Origin: Shimia sp. R9_2
GTDB lineage: Bacteria; Pseudomonadota; Alphaproteobacteria; Rhodobacterales; Rhodobacteraceae
Assembly (NCBI RefSeq): GCF_017743735.1
Contig: NZ_JAGHRO010000007.1
Span: 1-64,000 of the forward strand
Direction: 5' to 3'
DNA length: 64,000 nucleotides
Shown here piece after piece: positions 1 to 7,839 of the stretch. Under the pieces are notes generated by a model, which was not told the DNA's origin, made no database searches, and saw only the letters and a program-made list of their open reading frames with translations. A program made the position numbers and the translations under genes. Within the stretch, counting starts at the first letter, position 1; each line of letters begins with the position of its first letter.

Positions 1-1201
1 CGTCTTGTGCAGCCCCCATGTGAGCGCTCACATCAGTTAAAACAGTCGGTTGATAAAACTGACCACCCAAACCATCCACAGACAGCGGTCCACCGCCCAA
101 GACAACTTTCGCACCGGCGGCCTGTGCGGCCTCCACATGTTGGTGAATCTGCGCGTTATGCGCTTCTGTCACAATTGCGCCGACTTGAGTGGCCTCATCC
201 ATCGGGTCCCCAAAGCGCACGTTGCGAGACTGAGCGACAACACGGGCAACGAATTCCTCAGCAATGTCCTTGTGCACAATCACGCGGCTGGAGCCGTTGC
301 AGCACTGCCCAACATTGAAGTAGGTGCCGAACACCACCGCGTCCACGGCTTCTTCCAGATCACAATCTGGGAAGATGACCTGCGCGTTTTTCCCACCCAG
401 TTCCAGCGCCACCTTCTTAAGTGTATCCGCGGCCACTTTGCTGATCAGCTTACCCACACGGGTGGACCCGGTGAAGCTGACCATGTCCACGTCCTTATGT
501 GCAGCCATCACGCTGCCAACCGGCTCGCCGTGCCCCAACACGATGTTGCACACACCCGCAGGCAAGCCCGCTTCAATCAGAAGCTCGCCCAACATAACCG
601 TTGTGCTTGGCGTCATCTCCGAGGGTTTAACGACACAAGTACAGCCCGCCGCGAGCGCAAAAGGCAGTTTCTGGCTCAGGATCCAGAAGGGGAAGTTCCA
701 AGGTGTGATAATCGACACAACCCCAATCGGCTGCTTCAAAACCATCGCCACCATGTCTTCGCCAAGCGTATCGTGGCTGTCGCCGTGAACACTCCGCGCG
801 AGACTTGCCGCGTAGCGCCACAAATCCGCAGCCCCGGTCACTTCGCCCCGCGCTTGCGCAATCGGCTTGCCGCTTTCCAGTACTTCAAGCTCAATCATGC
901 GATCAGCATTGGCTTCAATCAGGTCCGCCACTTTAAGCAAAACGGTGGCGCGCTCCTTGCCGGAAATACGGCTCCAGACACCTGCGTCAAAAGCCTTACG
1001 TGCCGCCTTGATCGCCGCCTCCGCTTCGGCTTCGCCACCCATCGCGGAACGGCTCACCACAACACCGTGGCTCGGAGACACCCGCTCAAACGTCCCACCA
1101 TCTGCGCTGGTCTGCCAGGTGCCATCAATCAGATGACGCCCCTCAAAAGGATCCGCTGCGGGCACAAAGCCAACCGAATGCCGTATTGCAAGCTCGTTCA
1201 T
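1..1201 (-). CDS. Aldehyde dehydrogenase, NAD(P)-dependent (3' end cut by window)
   Basis: The frame opens at an ATG at 1201 (MNELAIRHSVGFVPAADPF) and runs without a stop off the left edge, giving about 400 of the usual 480-500 residues. Aldehyde dehydrogenase superfamily hallmarks are readable: TPWNFPFWILSQKLPFALAAG, the cofactor-side FTGSTRVGK, the ELGGKN motif with the general-base Glu, and FNVGQCC with the catalytic Cys. The product oxidises an aldehyde to the acid, or possibly to a CoA ester; substrate class cannot be read. It starts 3 bp after the stop of the upstream enoyl-CoA hydratase, so it is the fourth gene of a leftward operon with a CoA-transferase and a Gfo/Idh dehydrogenase. 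This suggests oxidation of an aldehyde formed in the same pathway. The C-terminus was not seen. Confidence 0.9.
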   Translation of the reverse strand, partial: MNELAIRHSVGFVPAADPFEGRHLIDGTWQTSADGGTFERVSPSHGVVVSRSAMGGEAEAEAAIKAARKAFDAGVWSRISGKERATVLLKVADLIEANADRMIELEVLESGKPIAQARGEVTGAADLWRYAASLARSVHGDSHDTLGEDMVAMVLKQPIGVVSIITPWNFPFWILSQKLPFALAAGCTCVVKPSEMTPSTTVMLGELLIEAGLPAGVCNIVLGHGEPVGSVMAAHKDVDMVSFTGSTRVGKLISKVAADTLKKVALELGGKNAQVIFPDCDLEEAVDAVVFGTYFNVGQCCNGSSRVIVHKDIAEEFVARVVAQSRNVRFGDPMDEATQVGAIVTEAHNAQIHQHVEAAQAAGAKVVLGGGPLSVDGLGGQFYQPTVLTDVSAHMGAAQD

Positions 1202-1204
1202 TCT

Positions 1205-1972
1205 CTATTTCCCTGTAAACTGCGCGGCGCGTTTTTCCATAAACGCCGCCACGCCTTCGTCTCTGTCGTCACTCGCGGCAATGGCGGCGCTGCCCAGCGC
1301 CTCAATCATCGCACCGCTGTCCTCACCGCTTCCCGCCAAAATCATGGATTTTGTGATCTCAACCGCACGCGGCGACAGCGCCATCTGCTCTTCTGCCAAT
1401 GCCTGCGCCGCTTGCAGCGGATCCTCGGAAATCTCCGCCAAAAACCCGGCCTGCTGAGCGCGTTCAGCACTGATCCGACATCCAAACAACGCCATTTCCT
1501 TAACCAGCACTTCGCCAATCAACCGCACCAGCCTCTGGGTGCCCGACCAGCCGGGAACAATCCCAACACGCGCCTCAGGCAACGCCAGCAGCGCTTTGGG
1601 CGCCGCGATCCGCAGATCACAGGCCGTTGCCAACTCTAAGCCGCCACCAAAGGCATGACCGTTGATTGCAGAGATTGTTGGTTTGGATAGTCTCGCAATG
1701 CGATCGAACAGGCGATGCCCGTCCCGCACCCAATGGCGCGCAAATTCAGCCGGGCTCAGGCTGCCCCAGGCCGCAATGTCGGCACCGCTGCAAAAGGCCT
1801 TTTGCCCCGCGCCTGTCAAAATCAGCACACGCACGGCGCTGTCCCGCTCAATCGCGTCAATATGGGTCTCAAGAGCCTCCAGCATGGGCACATCCAACGC
1901 GTTGTATTTCGCTTCATTCTGAAGCGTCAGCGTGGCGACCCCGCCTTTGACCTCAAGCGCGACCCCGCTCAC
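1205..1972 (-). CDS. Enoyl-CoA hydratase/isomerase family protein
   Basis: 255 residues, normal for the crotonase superfamily. Seen are the oxyanion-hole segments AFCSGADIAAWG (near residues 59-70) and NGHAFGGGLELATACDLRIA, followed by LPEARVGIVPGWSGTQRLVRLIG, where the catalytic Glu positions of hydratases fall (PEARVGI). It probably hydrates or isomerises an acyl-CoA made by the neighbouring CoA-transferase. The start codon overlaps the stop of the CoA-transferase (ATGA), so the genes are translationally coupled. Crotonase members vary widely (hydratase, isomerase, hydrolase, decarboxylase), so the exact reaction is inference. Confidence 0.88.
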   Translation of the reverse strand: MSGVALEVKGGVATLTLQNEAKYNALDVPMLEALETHIDAIERDSAVRVLILTGAGQKAFCSGADIAAWGSLSPAEFARHWVRDGHRLFDRIARLSKPTISAINGHAFGGGLELATACDLRIAAPKALLALPEARVGIVPGWSGTQRLVRLIGEVLVKEMALFGCRISAERAQQAGFLAEISEDPLQAAQALAEEQMALSPRAVEITKSMILAGSGEDSGAMIEALGSAAIAASDDRDEGVAAFMEKRAAQFTGK

Positions 1973-3540
1973 AGCGACAGCCCCATAGGTGCTTGGCTCA
2001 ACAGTTTTTTGTCCATGACAACAGCGTTCTCTGCCACGGTCACACGGCCCTCGGTTGGCCCCACGATGTCCGCCTGAGCGTCAATGCCGGGCATAATCTC
2101 GGTGGCGACAAGCCCCTGATCGGTCAGCCGGATCACACAGCGCTCGGTGATGTAAAGCACCTCCTGACCCGTCTCGCGTGCCCGTGCACCGGAGAATGTC
2201 ACATGTTCGACCTGGTCCACCATCTTGGTAAACTTGCCCGGCGTTGCCACCTTCAGCGCATCCTCAGACAGATCCATCTGCGCCCCGGCCTCAAACCAGC
2301 CCGAGAAGACGATCTTCTTCGCGCGCGCGGTGATATCAACAAAGCCGCCGCAACCCGCTGTCAAATAAGGCTTCTTACCCAGTTTGGAGACATTCACATT
2401 GCCTTCCAAATCAACCTCAAGGAAGGAGAGGAAGGACATGTCAAACCCGCCCCCTTGGAAGTAGATGAACTGCTGCGGGCTCGGCACAAACGCATCCGCA
2501 TTGGACGCGCAGCCAAAGGCAAAACCAGTCAGCGGTACGCCACCAACAGCACCCTGTTCAATCGCCCAGGTCACCGCCTCCGGGTGGCCTTCTTCAAGCA
2601 GGATACGCGGCACCATCGCGCTGATGCCAAAGCCAAGATTGGCCGTCTGCCCCTTGGCGAGCTCCATTGCCGCCCGGCGCGCGATCACTTTCTCAACGCC
2701 ATAGTCTGCCAAAGCAAAGCTGTCCCACGGGCGCATAATCTGCCCGCTGATCGCTGGATCGTAAGGAGTCTCACAGGTCTGCTTCTGGTCCGCGTCAATC
2801 ACCACCAGATCAACCAAATGTCCCGGCACCCGCACATCATGTGGCCGCAGGCTCCCGCGCGCGGTCATCCGCTGCACCTGTGCAATCACCAGCCCGCCAT
2901 TGTTACGCGCGGCAATCGCCTGCTCAAGCCCGCCAAGATAGGCCCCTTCGTGCTCATAGGTCAGGTTTCCGCGCTCATCCGCAGTGGTCGCCCGCAAGAT
3001 ACAAACATCCGGTGTGATATTTGGGAAATGCAGCCATGTTTGCCCGCCGAAGTCTTCCCGGGTCACAATCGGTGCCGCCGCGCCTGTGCCGTTCATCGCG
3101 CAGCCTTCGCGCACAGGATCGACAAAGGTCTGCAATCCAACCTGCGTAAGCACCCCGGGCCGTTTCGCCGCCGCTTCGCGGTGCATGTCAAACAGGATAC
3201 CCGATGGCACATTGTAGGCCGCCACCCGATCTTCAACGATCATTTTCCAGATCGCAGGCATCTCAAGGCTTGAGGGACCAGACGGATAAGACCCTGCAAT
3301 CACACGCGAAAGCAAACCGTCCTGCGCCAGATAGTCCATTCCCTTGATGCCATACATATCACCGGCAGCAATCGGATGGATTGACGTGATGCTCTGCGGA
3401 TGTCCCTCGGCTTCAAACCGCGCTCGGATGGCTTTCAAAACAAGATCGGGACAGCCAAGCGACGAGCTCGAGGACACCGTAACAACAGCGCCATCTTTGA
3501 TACGTGCGACTGCATCGCTTGCGGAAACCAGTTTGCTCAT
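1969..3540 (-). CDS. Acyl-CoA:carboxylate CoA-transferase (propionate/acetate CoA-transferase family)
   Basis: 523 residues with alpha and beta CoA-transferase halves fused in one chain, as in the propionate CoA-transferase/YdiF family. The N-terminal half has GDMYGIKGMDYLAQDGLLSR and the C-terminal half starts near residue 280. The family catalytic Glu is at residue 328 in AIEQGAVGGVP, the expected E-x-G-x-x-G-G context. It should move CoA between an acyl-CoA donor and a carboxylate, activating a substrate for the downstream hydratase. Stop and start codons overlap both neighbours (ATGA at 3537-3540 and at 1969-1972). Substrate identity is not visible in the sequence. Confidence 0.9.
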   Translation of the reverse strand: MSKLVSASDAVARIKDGAVVTVSSSSSLGCPDLVLKAIRARFEAEGHPQSITSIHPIAAGDMYGIKGMDYLAQDGLLSRVIAGSYPSGPSSLEMPAIWKMIVEDRVAAYNVPSGILFDMHREAAAKRPGVLTQVGLQTFVDPVREGCAMNGTGAAAPIVTREDFGGQTWLHFPNITPDVCILRATTADERGNLTYEHEGAYLGGLEQAIAARNNGGLVIAQVQRMTARGSLRPHDVRVPGHLVDLVVIDADQKQTCETPYDPAISGQIMRPWDSFALADYGVEKVIARRAAMELAKGQTANLGFGISAMVPRILLEEGHPEAVTWAIEQGAVGGVPLTGFAFGCASNADAFVPSPQQFIYFQGGGFDMSFLSFLEVDLEGNVNVSKLGKKPYLTAGCGGFVDITARAKKIVFSGWFEAGAQMDLSEDALKVATPGKFTKMVDQVEHVTFSGARARETGQEVLYITERCVIRLTDQGLVATEIMPGIDAQADIVGPTEGRVTVAENAVVMDKKLLSQAPMGLSL

Positions 3541-4541
3541 GCCAGATCTCCGTAGTCCACATCCACGGCCTGACCCGTCTGTGCTGCGTCGCGCACCGCC
3601 ATGGCAACCGCCAAAGACTTCACGCCATCCTGCCCATCCGCTGCGGCGCCCCCGGTCCCGGCGACAGCGCTGTAGAAATCTGCAAGCCCCTGTTCATAAA
3701 GGTTGTGTCGAGACACCTCGACAGCTGCACGTCCTGCAGCAGTAACCAGCTCCACATCGCCAACCGGCTCCTGTGTCATCACGTCCTTTGCGAAAATCGA
3801 CCCTTCGGTGCCATGCACCTCCAATCCGCTGCCCGCAAAAGGATGGGTAAAACTCTCATGGCTCATCACCATGGCACCACTTGGCATGGTCCAGACGGAC
3901 ATGGCGCTGTCCTCCACACCCTCGCCCATGCCCGAGGCCGCCATCTGCGCCACGACGCGCTGAGGGTCTTCACCCAGCAAGAACCGCGCCACATCCGCAT
4001 CATGTACCGTAATGTCGGGGATCACACCGCCACCCGCAGTGGCGTCATTGATCCGCCACCCCTGCAAATGCGGCGGCAAATGCACCGCATGGAAAATCCT
4101 TAGCGACAGCGCTTTGCCAATCTTGCCCTCCGCAATCAGCGCTTGCATCGCACGATGCGTGCCGGAGCAACGCAGGTGGTGGTTCGTTGCAAAGGTAACG
4201 CCTGCCGTCTCAGCGGCCTTCACCATATCCGCCGCATCCGCAACGCTCATCGCGAGAGGCTTTTCGCAAAGCACATGTTTGCCCGCAGCAATGGCCGCCA
4301 TGGCCTGAGGCAAGTGTTTCTCGTTGGTGGAGGAGATATAAACCGCATCGCAGCTCTCATCAGCCAGCGCCTCGGCAAGATCCGACGTGGATTTCGGCAC
4401 ATTGTGGGCCGACGCCCAGTCAGCGCCATGCTGCGCCGAACCGCTCACAACCCAAGCGACGTCACCGCCCTTTTGAGCGCGCACCGCTCCTAACATGTAT
4501 TGAGATGCGATCGTGCTCGCCCCGACAAAAACCCAACGCAT
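3537..4541 (-). CDS. Gfo/Idh/MocA family NAD(P)-dependent oxidoreductase
   Basis: 334 residues. The N-terminal Rossmann fold begins MRWVFVGASTIASQYMLGAV; the family signature with the catalytic Lys is HVLCEKPLAM near residue 95, and the C-terminal domain carries GGGVIPDITVHDADVARFLLGEDP, the conserved Asp/His region of the Gfo/Idh fold. Such enzymes oxidise or reduce hydroxyls of sugars, polyols or related compounds. It is the first gene of the leftward operon and starts about 210 bp from the divergent LysR gene. The intervening DNA carries a pair of similar inverted repeats. Substrate unknown. Confidence 0.87.
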   Translation of the reverse strand: MRWVFVGASTIASQYMLGAVRAQKGGDVAWVVSGSAQHGADWASAHNVPKSTSDLAEALADESCDAVYISSTNEKHLPQAMAAIAAGKHVLCEKPLAMSVADAADMVKAAETAGVTFATNHHLRCSGTHRAMQALIAEGKIGKALSLRIFHAVHLPPHLQGWRINDATAGGGVIPDITVHDADVARFLLGEDPQRVVAQMAASGMGEGVEDSAMSVWTMPSGAMVMSHESFTHPFAGSGLEVHGTEGSIFAKDVMTQEPVGDVELVTAAGRAAVEVSRHNLYEQGLADFYSAVAGTGGAAADGQDGVKSLAVAMAVRDAAQTGQAVDVDYGDLA

Positions 4542-4578
4542 AAGAAACTTTGCCTCCCTGTCAGATCATTCTCAATCG

Positions 4579-4631
4579 AATTGGAACGATCTAATTTCCG
4601 AGTCACACCATAATTGGAACGTTCTAAATTT
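4579..4631. promoter_or_regulatory. Paired inverted-repeat operators, probable LysR sites
   Basis: Two near-identical elements, AATTGGAACGATCTAATTT (4579-4597) and AATTGGAACGTTCTAAATT (4612-4630), lie exactly 33 bp apart, about three helical turns. The second contains the imperfect palindrome TTGGAACGTTCTAA. They sit between the leftward dehydrogenase operon and the divergent LysR gene, where autoregulation and cross-regulation sites of LysR-type proteins are normally found. The assignment to this regulator is inferred from position only. Confidence 0.55.
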
Positions 4632-4749
4632 GACAATCCCCTTTTTCGGACTTTTCTCAGCCAGCAGCAAAGCCCTCAAAAACCCCATTGCTTTCCACGC
4701 AGTTTGCGCGGCACTAAGTTCCACAAGAACATGCCGACAGGACACCCAC

Positions 4750-5658
4750 GTGGCTCAGATCAGCTTCAAACAGCTCCAGGCCTTCGTGGCCGTGGCCGAC
4801 CTGCAAAGCTTCCGCCGCGCAGCGGACAAACTCAACACAACACAGCCCAATATATCCAGCCGTATCACCACGCTTGAGGCGCAAATCGGCCACCGCCTGA
4901 TGTCGCGCGATGCAGGCTCCGTGCGCCTCTCGCCAATGGGGGAAAAACTGCTCATACAAGCGCGCGCAGTTTTGCAGTCGATGGATGGATTTTTACTGAC
5001 TGCAGAAGACGATAGCCTGTTTGATGGCACCCTGCGCATTGGTGTCACCGAAATGATCGTACACACGTGGCTGGGCGCTTTCTTCGCCGCCCTCAAGGCC
5101 CGCTTCCCCAACATTGACGTCGACCTCACCGTCGATCTCTCCCTCAATCTGTCTGATGCCCTGCTGGAGCGACGCATTGATCTTGCTCTGCAGAATGGTC
5201 CCTTTCACCACGAGACAACGGGCAACACGGATCTTGGCCCGCTGCCCATGATGTGGGTGGGCGCGCCAAAGCTGGAGATGGGCACCAAAGTGCTCTCGCT
5301 GCGTGACCTTGCGCAACATCCCGTCCTGACCCACGCCCGCGGCACCATTCCCTACCGCCAGATGCAGGAGCACTTTGCCGCCTTCCCCGACATCTCGGTC
5401 CGCCATGTATCGTCATCCAACCTTGCGGCATGCCACCAGATGACGCGCGACGGCCTTGGCGTGGCCTGCCTGCCCGAAGCGATGGTGCGCGATGATCTCG
5501 CTCAAGGCACGCTCGTGCCCTTGCGCTATCTCTGGGTGCCTGACGCCCTGCAGTTCTTTGCCCGCTTTGATGCGGACACCTGCCCCAGCTTTGTCAGCGC
5601 CGCTGCAGAGCTCGCCCAGATTGAGGCCCAAACTCACGCGAGCACCACCAAAGGATAA
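4750..5658 (+). CDS. LysR-type transcriptional regulator
   Basis: 302 residues from a GTG start at 4750 (VAQISFKQLQAFVAVADLQS), preceded by AGGA about 7 bp upstream. The open frame extends further upstream, but only this start gives the usual LysR length and N-terminus. The winged helix-turn-helix spans residues 3-62 (FRRAADKLNTTQPNISSRITTLEAQIG) and the periplasmic-binding-like effector domain spans about 90-295. It stands between two divergent catabolic operons, so it is the likely regulator of both; LysR proteins usually respond to a pathway intermediate. Neighbouring inverted repeats at 4579-4631 and 5681-5697 are candidate binding sites. Confidence 0.9.
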   Translation: MAQISFKQLQAFVAVADLQSFRRAADKLNTTQPNISSRITTLEAQIGHRLMSRDAGSVRLSPMGEKLLIQARAVLQSMDGFLLTAEDDSLFDGTLRIGVTEMIVHTWLGAFFAALKARFPNIDVDLTVDLSLNLSDALLERRIDLALQNGPFHHETTGNTDLGPLPMMWVGAPKLEMGTKVLSLRDLAQHPVLTHARGTIPYRQMQEHFAAFPDISVRHVSSSNLAACHQMTRDGLGVACLPEAMVRDDLAQGTLVPLRYLWVPDALQFFARFDADTCPSFVSAAAELAQIEAQTHASTTKG

Positions 5659-5673
5659 ATTTCCTTTATCCTT
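5651..5673. repeat. Perfect AT-rich inverted repeat at the LysR stop codon
   Basis: AAGGATAAA (5651-5659) and TTTATCCTT (5665-5673) form 9-bp perfect arms around a 5-base loop; the TAA of the LysR gene lies in the left arm. It could be a weak hairpin reducing read-through into the HyuA operon or a protein-binding palindrome. It lacks the GC-rich stem of a typical intrinsic terminator. Confidence 0.5.
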
Positions 5674-5680
5674 CATATTC

Positions 5681-5697
5681 AATCTAATAATTGGATT
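5681..5697. promoter_or_regulatory. Imperfect palindrome upstream of the HyuA operon
   Basis: AATCTAAT, one spacer base, then ATTGGATT: arms match at 7 of 8 positions. It reuses the ATCTAA and AATTGGA half-sites of the elements at 4579-4631, in the opposite relative order. It lies 54 bp before the ATG of the HyuA gene and is a plausible site for the adjacent LysR regulator. Confidence 0.45.
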
Positions 5698-5751
5698 CCA
5701 TGACCCGCCTGCCACTAGGCTGATCTTATTAAGACAGCAAAGAGGCGCATC

Positions 5752-7839
5752 ATGCCCACACCAGCGGCCCGCTTGGGCGTAGATATTGGCGGCACATTCA
5801 CCGACGTGGTGCTCGAGATCGGCGAAGATCGGCACTCCACAAAGGTGCTGACCACCTACGCCGCCCCGGAAAACGCCATTGTGGACGGGATGCACAAGGT
5901 CTGCGCCAAAGCAGGTGTCACCCCAGCGGTTATCACGCAGATCATCCATGGCACCACGCTGGCCACCAATGCTCTGATCGAACGGCGCGGCGCAAAGACG
6001 GCTTTGATCACAACCAAGGGCTTTCGCGACGTCATCGAAATGCGCACCGAAAGCCGCTTTGAGCAATATGACCTCAATCTCACGCTCCCCGAACCGCTGC
6101 TGCCGCGCAATCGCCGCTATGTGGTCAACGAGCGCATGGACGCCACCGGCACCGCTCTGATCCCGCTGGATCGTGCAGAGATCGAGCAACTGGCCGATGA
6201 GCTTGCGGAAGCGGAATATGAAAGCATCGCGGTGGGCTTGCTGCATTCCTACGTGAACGATGCCCACGAGCGCCTGATTGCCAAAGTTCTGGCGGAAAAG
6301 CTGCCCGGCGTGATGGTCTCGCTCTCCTGCGAAGTGTCGCCACAGATGCGCGAATACGAGCGTTTCAACACCACCATCGCCAACGCCTACATCAAACCGC
6401 TGATGAAGTCCTACCTCGGCCGCTTGAAATCCCGCCTGGCAGACGAGGGCGCGGCTTGCCCTGTCTTTTTGATGCACTCAGGTGGCGGCATCATGTCTCT
6501 GGAAAGCGCGGCTGACTTCCCTGTGCGGCTGGTGGAAAGCGGCCCGGCGGGTGGCGCGATCTTCGCCGCAGACATCGCCGCCAACCACGGGCTTTCCAAA
6601 GTCCTGAGTTTCGATATGGGCGGCACCACTGCCAAAATCTGCCTGATTAAAGACCAGACCCCAAAAACCGCCCGCGTGTTTGAAGTGGCCCGCACCTATC
6701 GTTTCAAAAAGGGATCCGGCATGCCCATCTCTATCCCTGTGATCGACATGGTGGAAATCGGCGCGGGCGGCGGCTCGCTTGCCCATGTCGACGGCATGAA
6801 CCAGATCCGCGTCGGCCCCGAGAGCGCAGGGTCAGAGCCCGGCCCGGCCTGCTATGGGCGTGGCGGTGAAAACCCAGCTGTGACCGATGCGGATCTGATC
6901 CTTGGCAAGCTTGATCCCAACAATTTCGCCGGCGGCTCAATCCCGCTACACCCCGACAATTCTGCAAAGGCTCTGGACACTGTCATCGGCAATACTCTGA
7001 ACATGGACGCCATGGAGGCCGCCTTTGGGCTGGCCGAAGTTGTCGATGAAAACATGGCCAATGCCACCCGTGTCCATGCTGTCGAAAACGGCGAAGACCT
7101 CAGCGAATATACCATGATCGCCTTTGGAGGCGCAGCCCCGCTTCACGCGGCAAGGCTTTGCGAAAAGCTCGGCGTTGCCCGCTGCCTCGTCCCCCAAGGC
7201 GCCGGTGTTGGATCGGCCATCGGTTTCCTGCGCGCGCCATTTAGTTTTGAAGCCAACCGCTCTGTGTTCATGCGCCTCAACGCATTTGATCCGGCGCAGG
7301 TCAAAACCCTCTTTGCCGAAATGTCTGAAGAAGCCACAGGATTTGTGCGCTCCTGCGATGCAGATGCCGAAATCCTGCGCGACCACAAGATATACATGCG
7401 CTATGCGGGTCAGGGCTGGGAAATTCCAATCTCTCTAACCGCCGAACAGGCCGCGGCACCTGACGCCGCCACCTTCCTCCGCCATTTTGAAGCGGACTAC
7501 GAAGCCCTCTTTGGTCGCGCGGTCGAGGGGATGGAGGTCGAAATCACGGTCTGGAGCGTCAACGCCTACACCGCGCAAACTGCCACAACACCGCTCAATG
7601 AACTTGGCGCACTGAACAAAGTTGACGCAACCACAACACGCCCGCTCTTTGATCCGGCACGCGCCGCAACGGTAGAGGCCGCCGCGCTTGCGCGTGCTGA
7701 TCTGCCTGCAGGCCACATGGCACACGGCCCCGCCCTGATTACAGAGGATGAAACCACCGTTGTTGTCCCAAGCAGCCGCGATGTCTGCACCCACAGCGAC
7801 GGCACGTTGGATGTCCACCTGAAGGAGACCGCCCAATGA
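5752..7839 (+). CDS. Hydantoinase/oxoprolinase subunit A (HyuA family)
   Basis: 695 residues, the usual length for HyuA-type ATP-dependent subunits. The N-terminus has the acetate/sugar-kinase-like phosphate motif GVDIGGTFTDVVLE, then HGTTLATNALIERRGAKTALIT (hydantoinase A N-terminal domain), followed by LMHSGGGIMSLESAADFPVRLVESGPAGGA and a second nucleotide motif, SFDMGGTTAKICLI. The family uses ATP to open cyclic amides (N-methylhydantoin, 5-oxoproline) or to carboxylate ketones. A GAGG ribosome site precedes the ATG. The stop overlaps the HyuB start (ATGA), so the two subunits are coupled. Substrate not determined; the partner aldolase and FAD oxidoreductase make a simple 5-oxoprolinase role less obvious. 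Confidence 0.88.
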   Translation: MPTPAARLGVDIGGTFTDVVLEIGEDRHSTKVLTTYAAPENAIVDGMHKVCAKAGVTPAVITQIIHGTTLATNALIERRGAKTALITTKGFRDVIEMRTESRFEQYDLNLTLPEPLLPRNRRYVVNERMDATGTALIPLDRAEIEQLADELAEAEYESIAVGLLHSYVNDAHERLIAKVLAEKLPGVMVSLSCEVSPQMREYERFNTTIANAYIKPLMKSYLGRLKSRLADEGAACPVFLMHSGGGIMSLESAADFPVRLVESGPAGGAIFAADIAANHGLSKVLSFDMGGTTAKICLIKDQTPKTARVFEVARTYRFKKGSGMPISIPVIDMVEIGAGGGSLAHVDGMNQIRVGPESAGSEPGPACYGRGGENPAVTDADLILGKLDPNNFAGGSIPLHPDNSAKALDTVIGNTLNMDAMEAAFGLAEVVDENMANATRVHAVENGEDLSEYTMIAFGGAAPLHAARLCEKLGVARCLVPQGAGVGSAIGFLRAPFSFEANRSVFMRLNAFDPAQVKTLFAEMSEEATGFVRSCDADAEILRDHKIYMRYAGQGWEIPISLTAEQAAAPDAATFLRHFEADYEALFGRAVEGMEVEITVWSVNAYTAQTATTPLNELGALNKVDATTTRPLFDPARAATVEAAALARADLPAGHMAHGPALITEDETTVVVPSSRDVCTHSDGTLDVHLKETAQ

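Noticed and set aside
50..1639. 529-codon open frame on the + strand
   Set aside because: Antisense shadow of the aldehyde dehydrogenase and hydratase genes; the translation is low-complexity with many His/Arg and no family match.
1993..3273. 426-codon open frame on the + strand
   Set aside because: Antisense shadow of the CoA-transferase gene, without ribosome site or recognisable domain.
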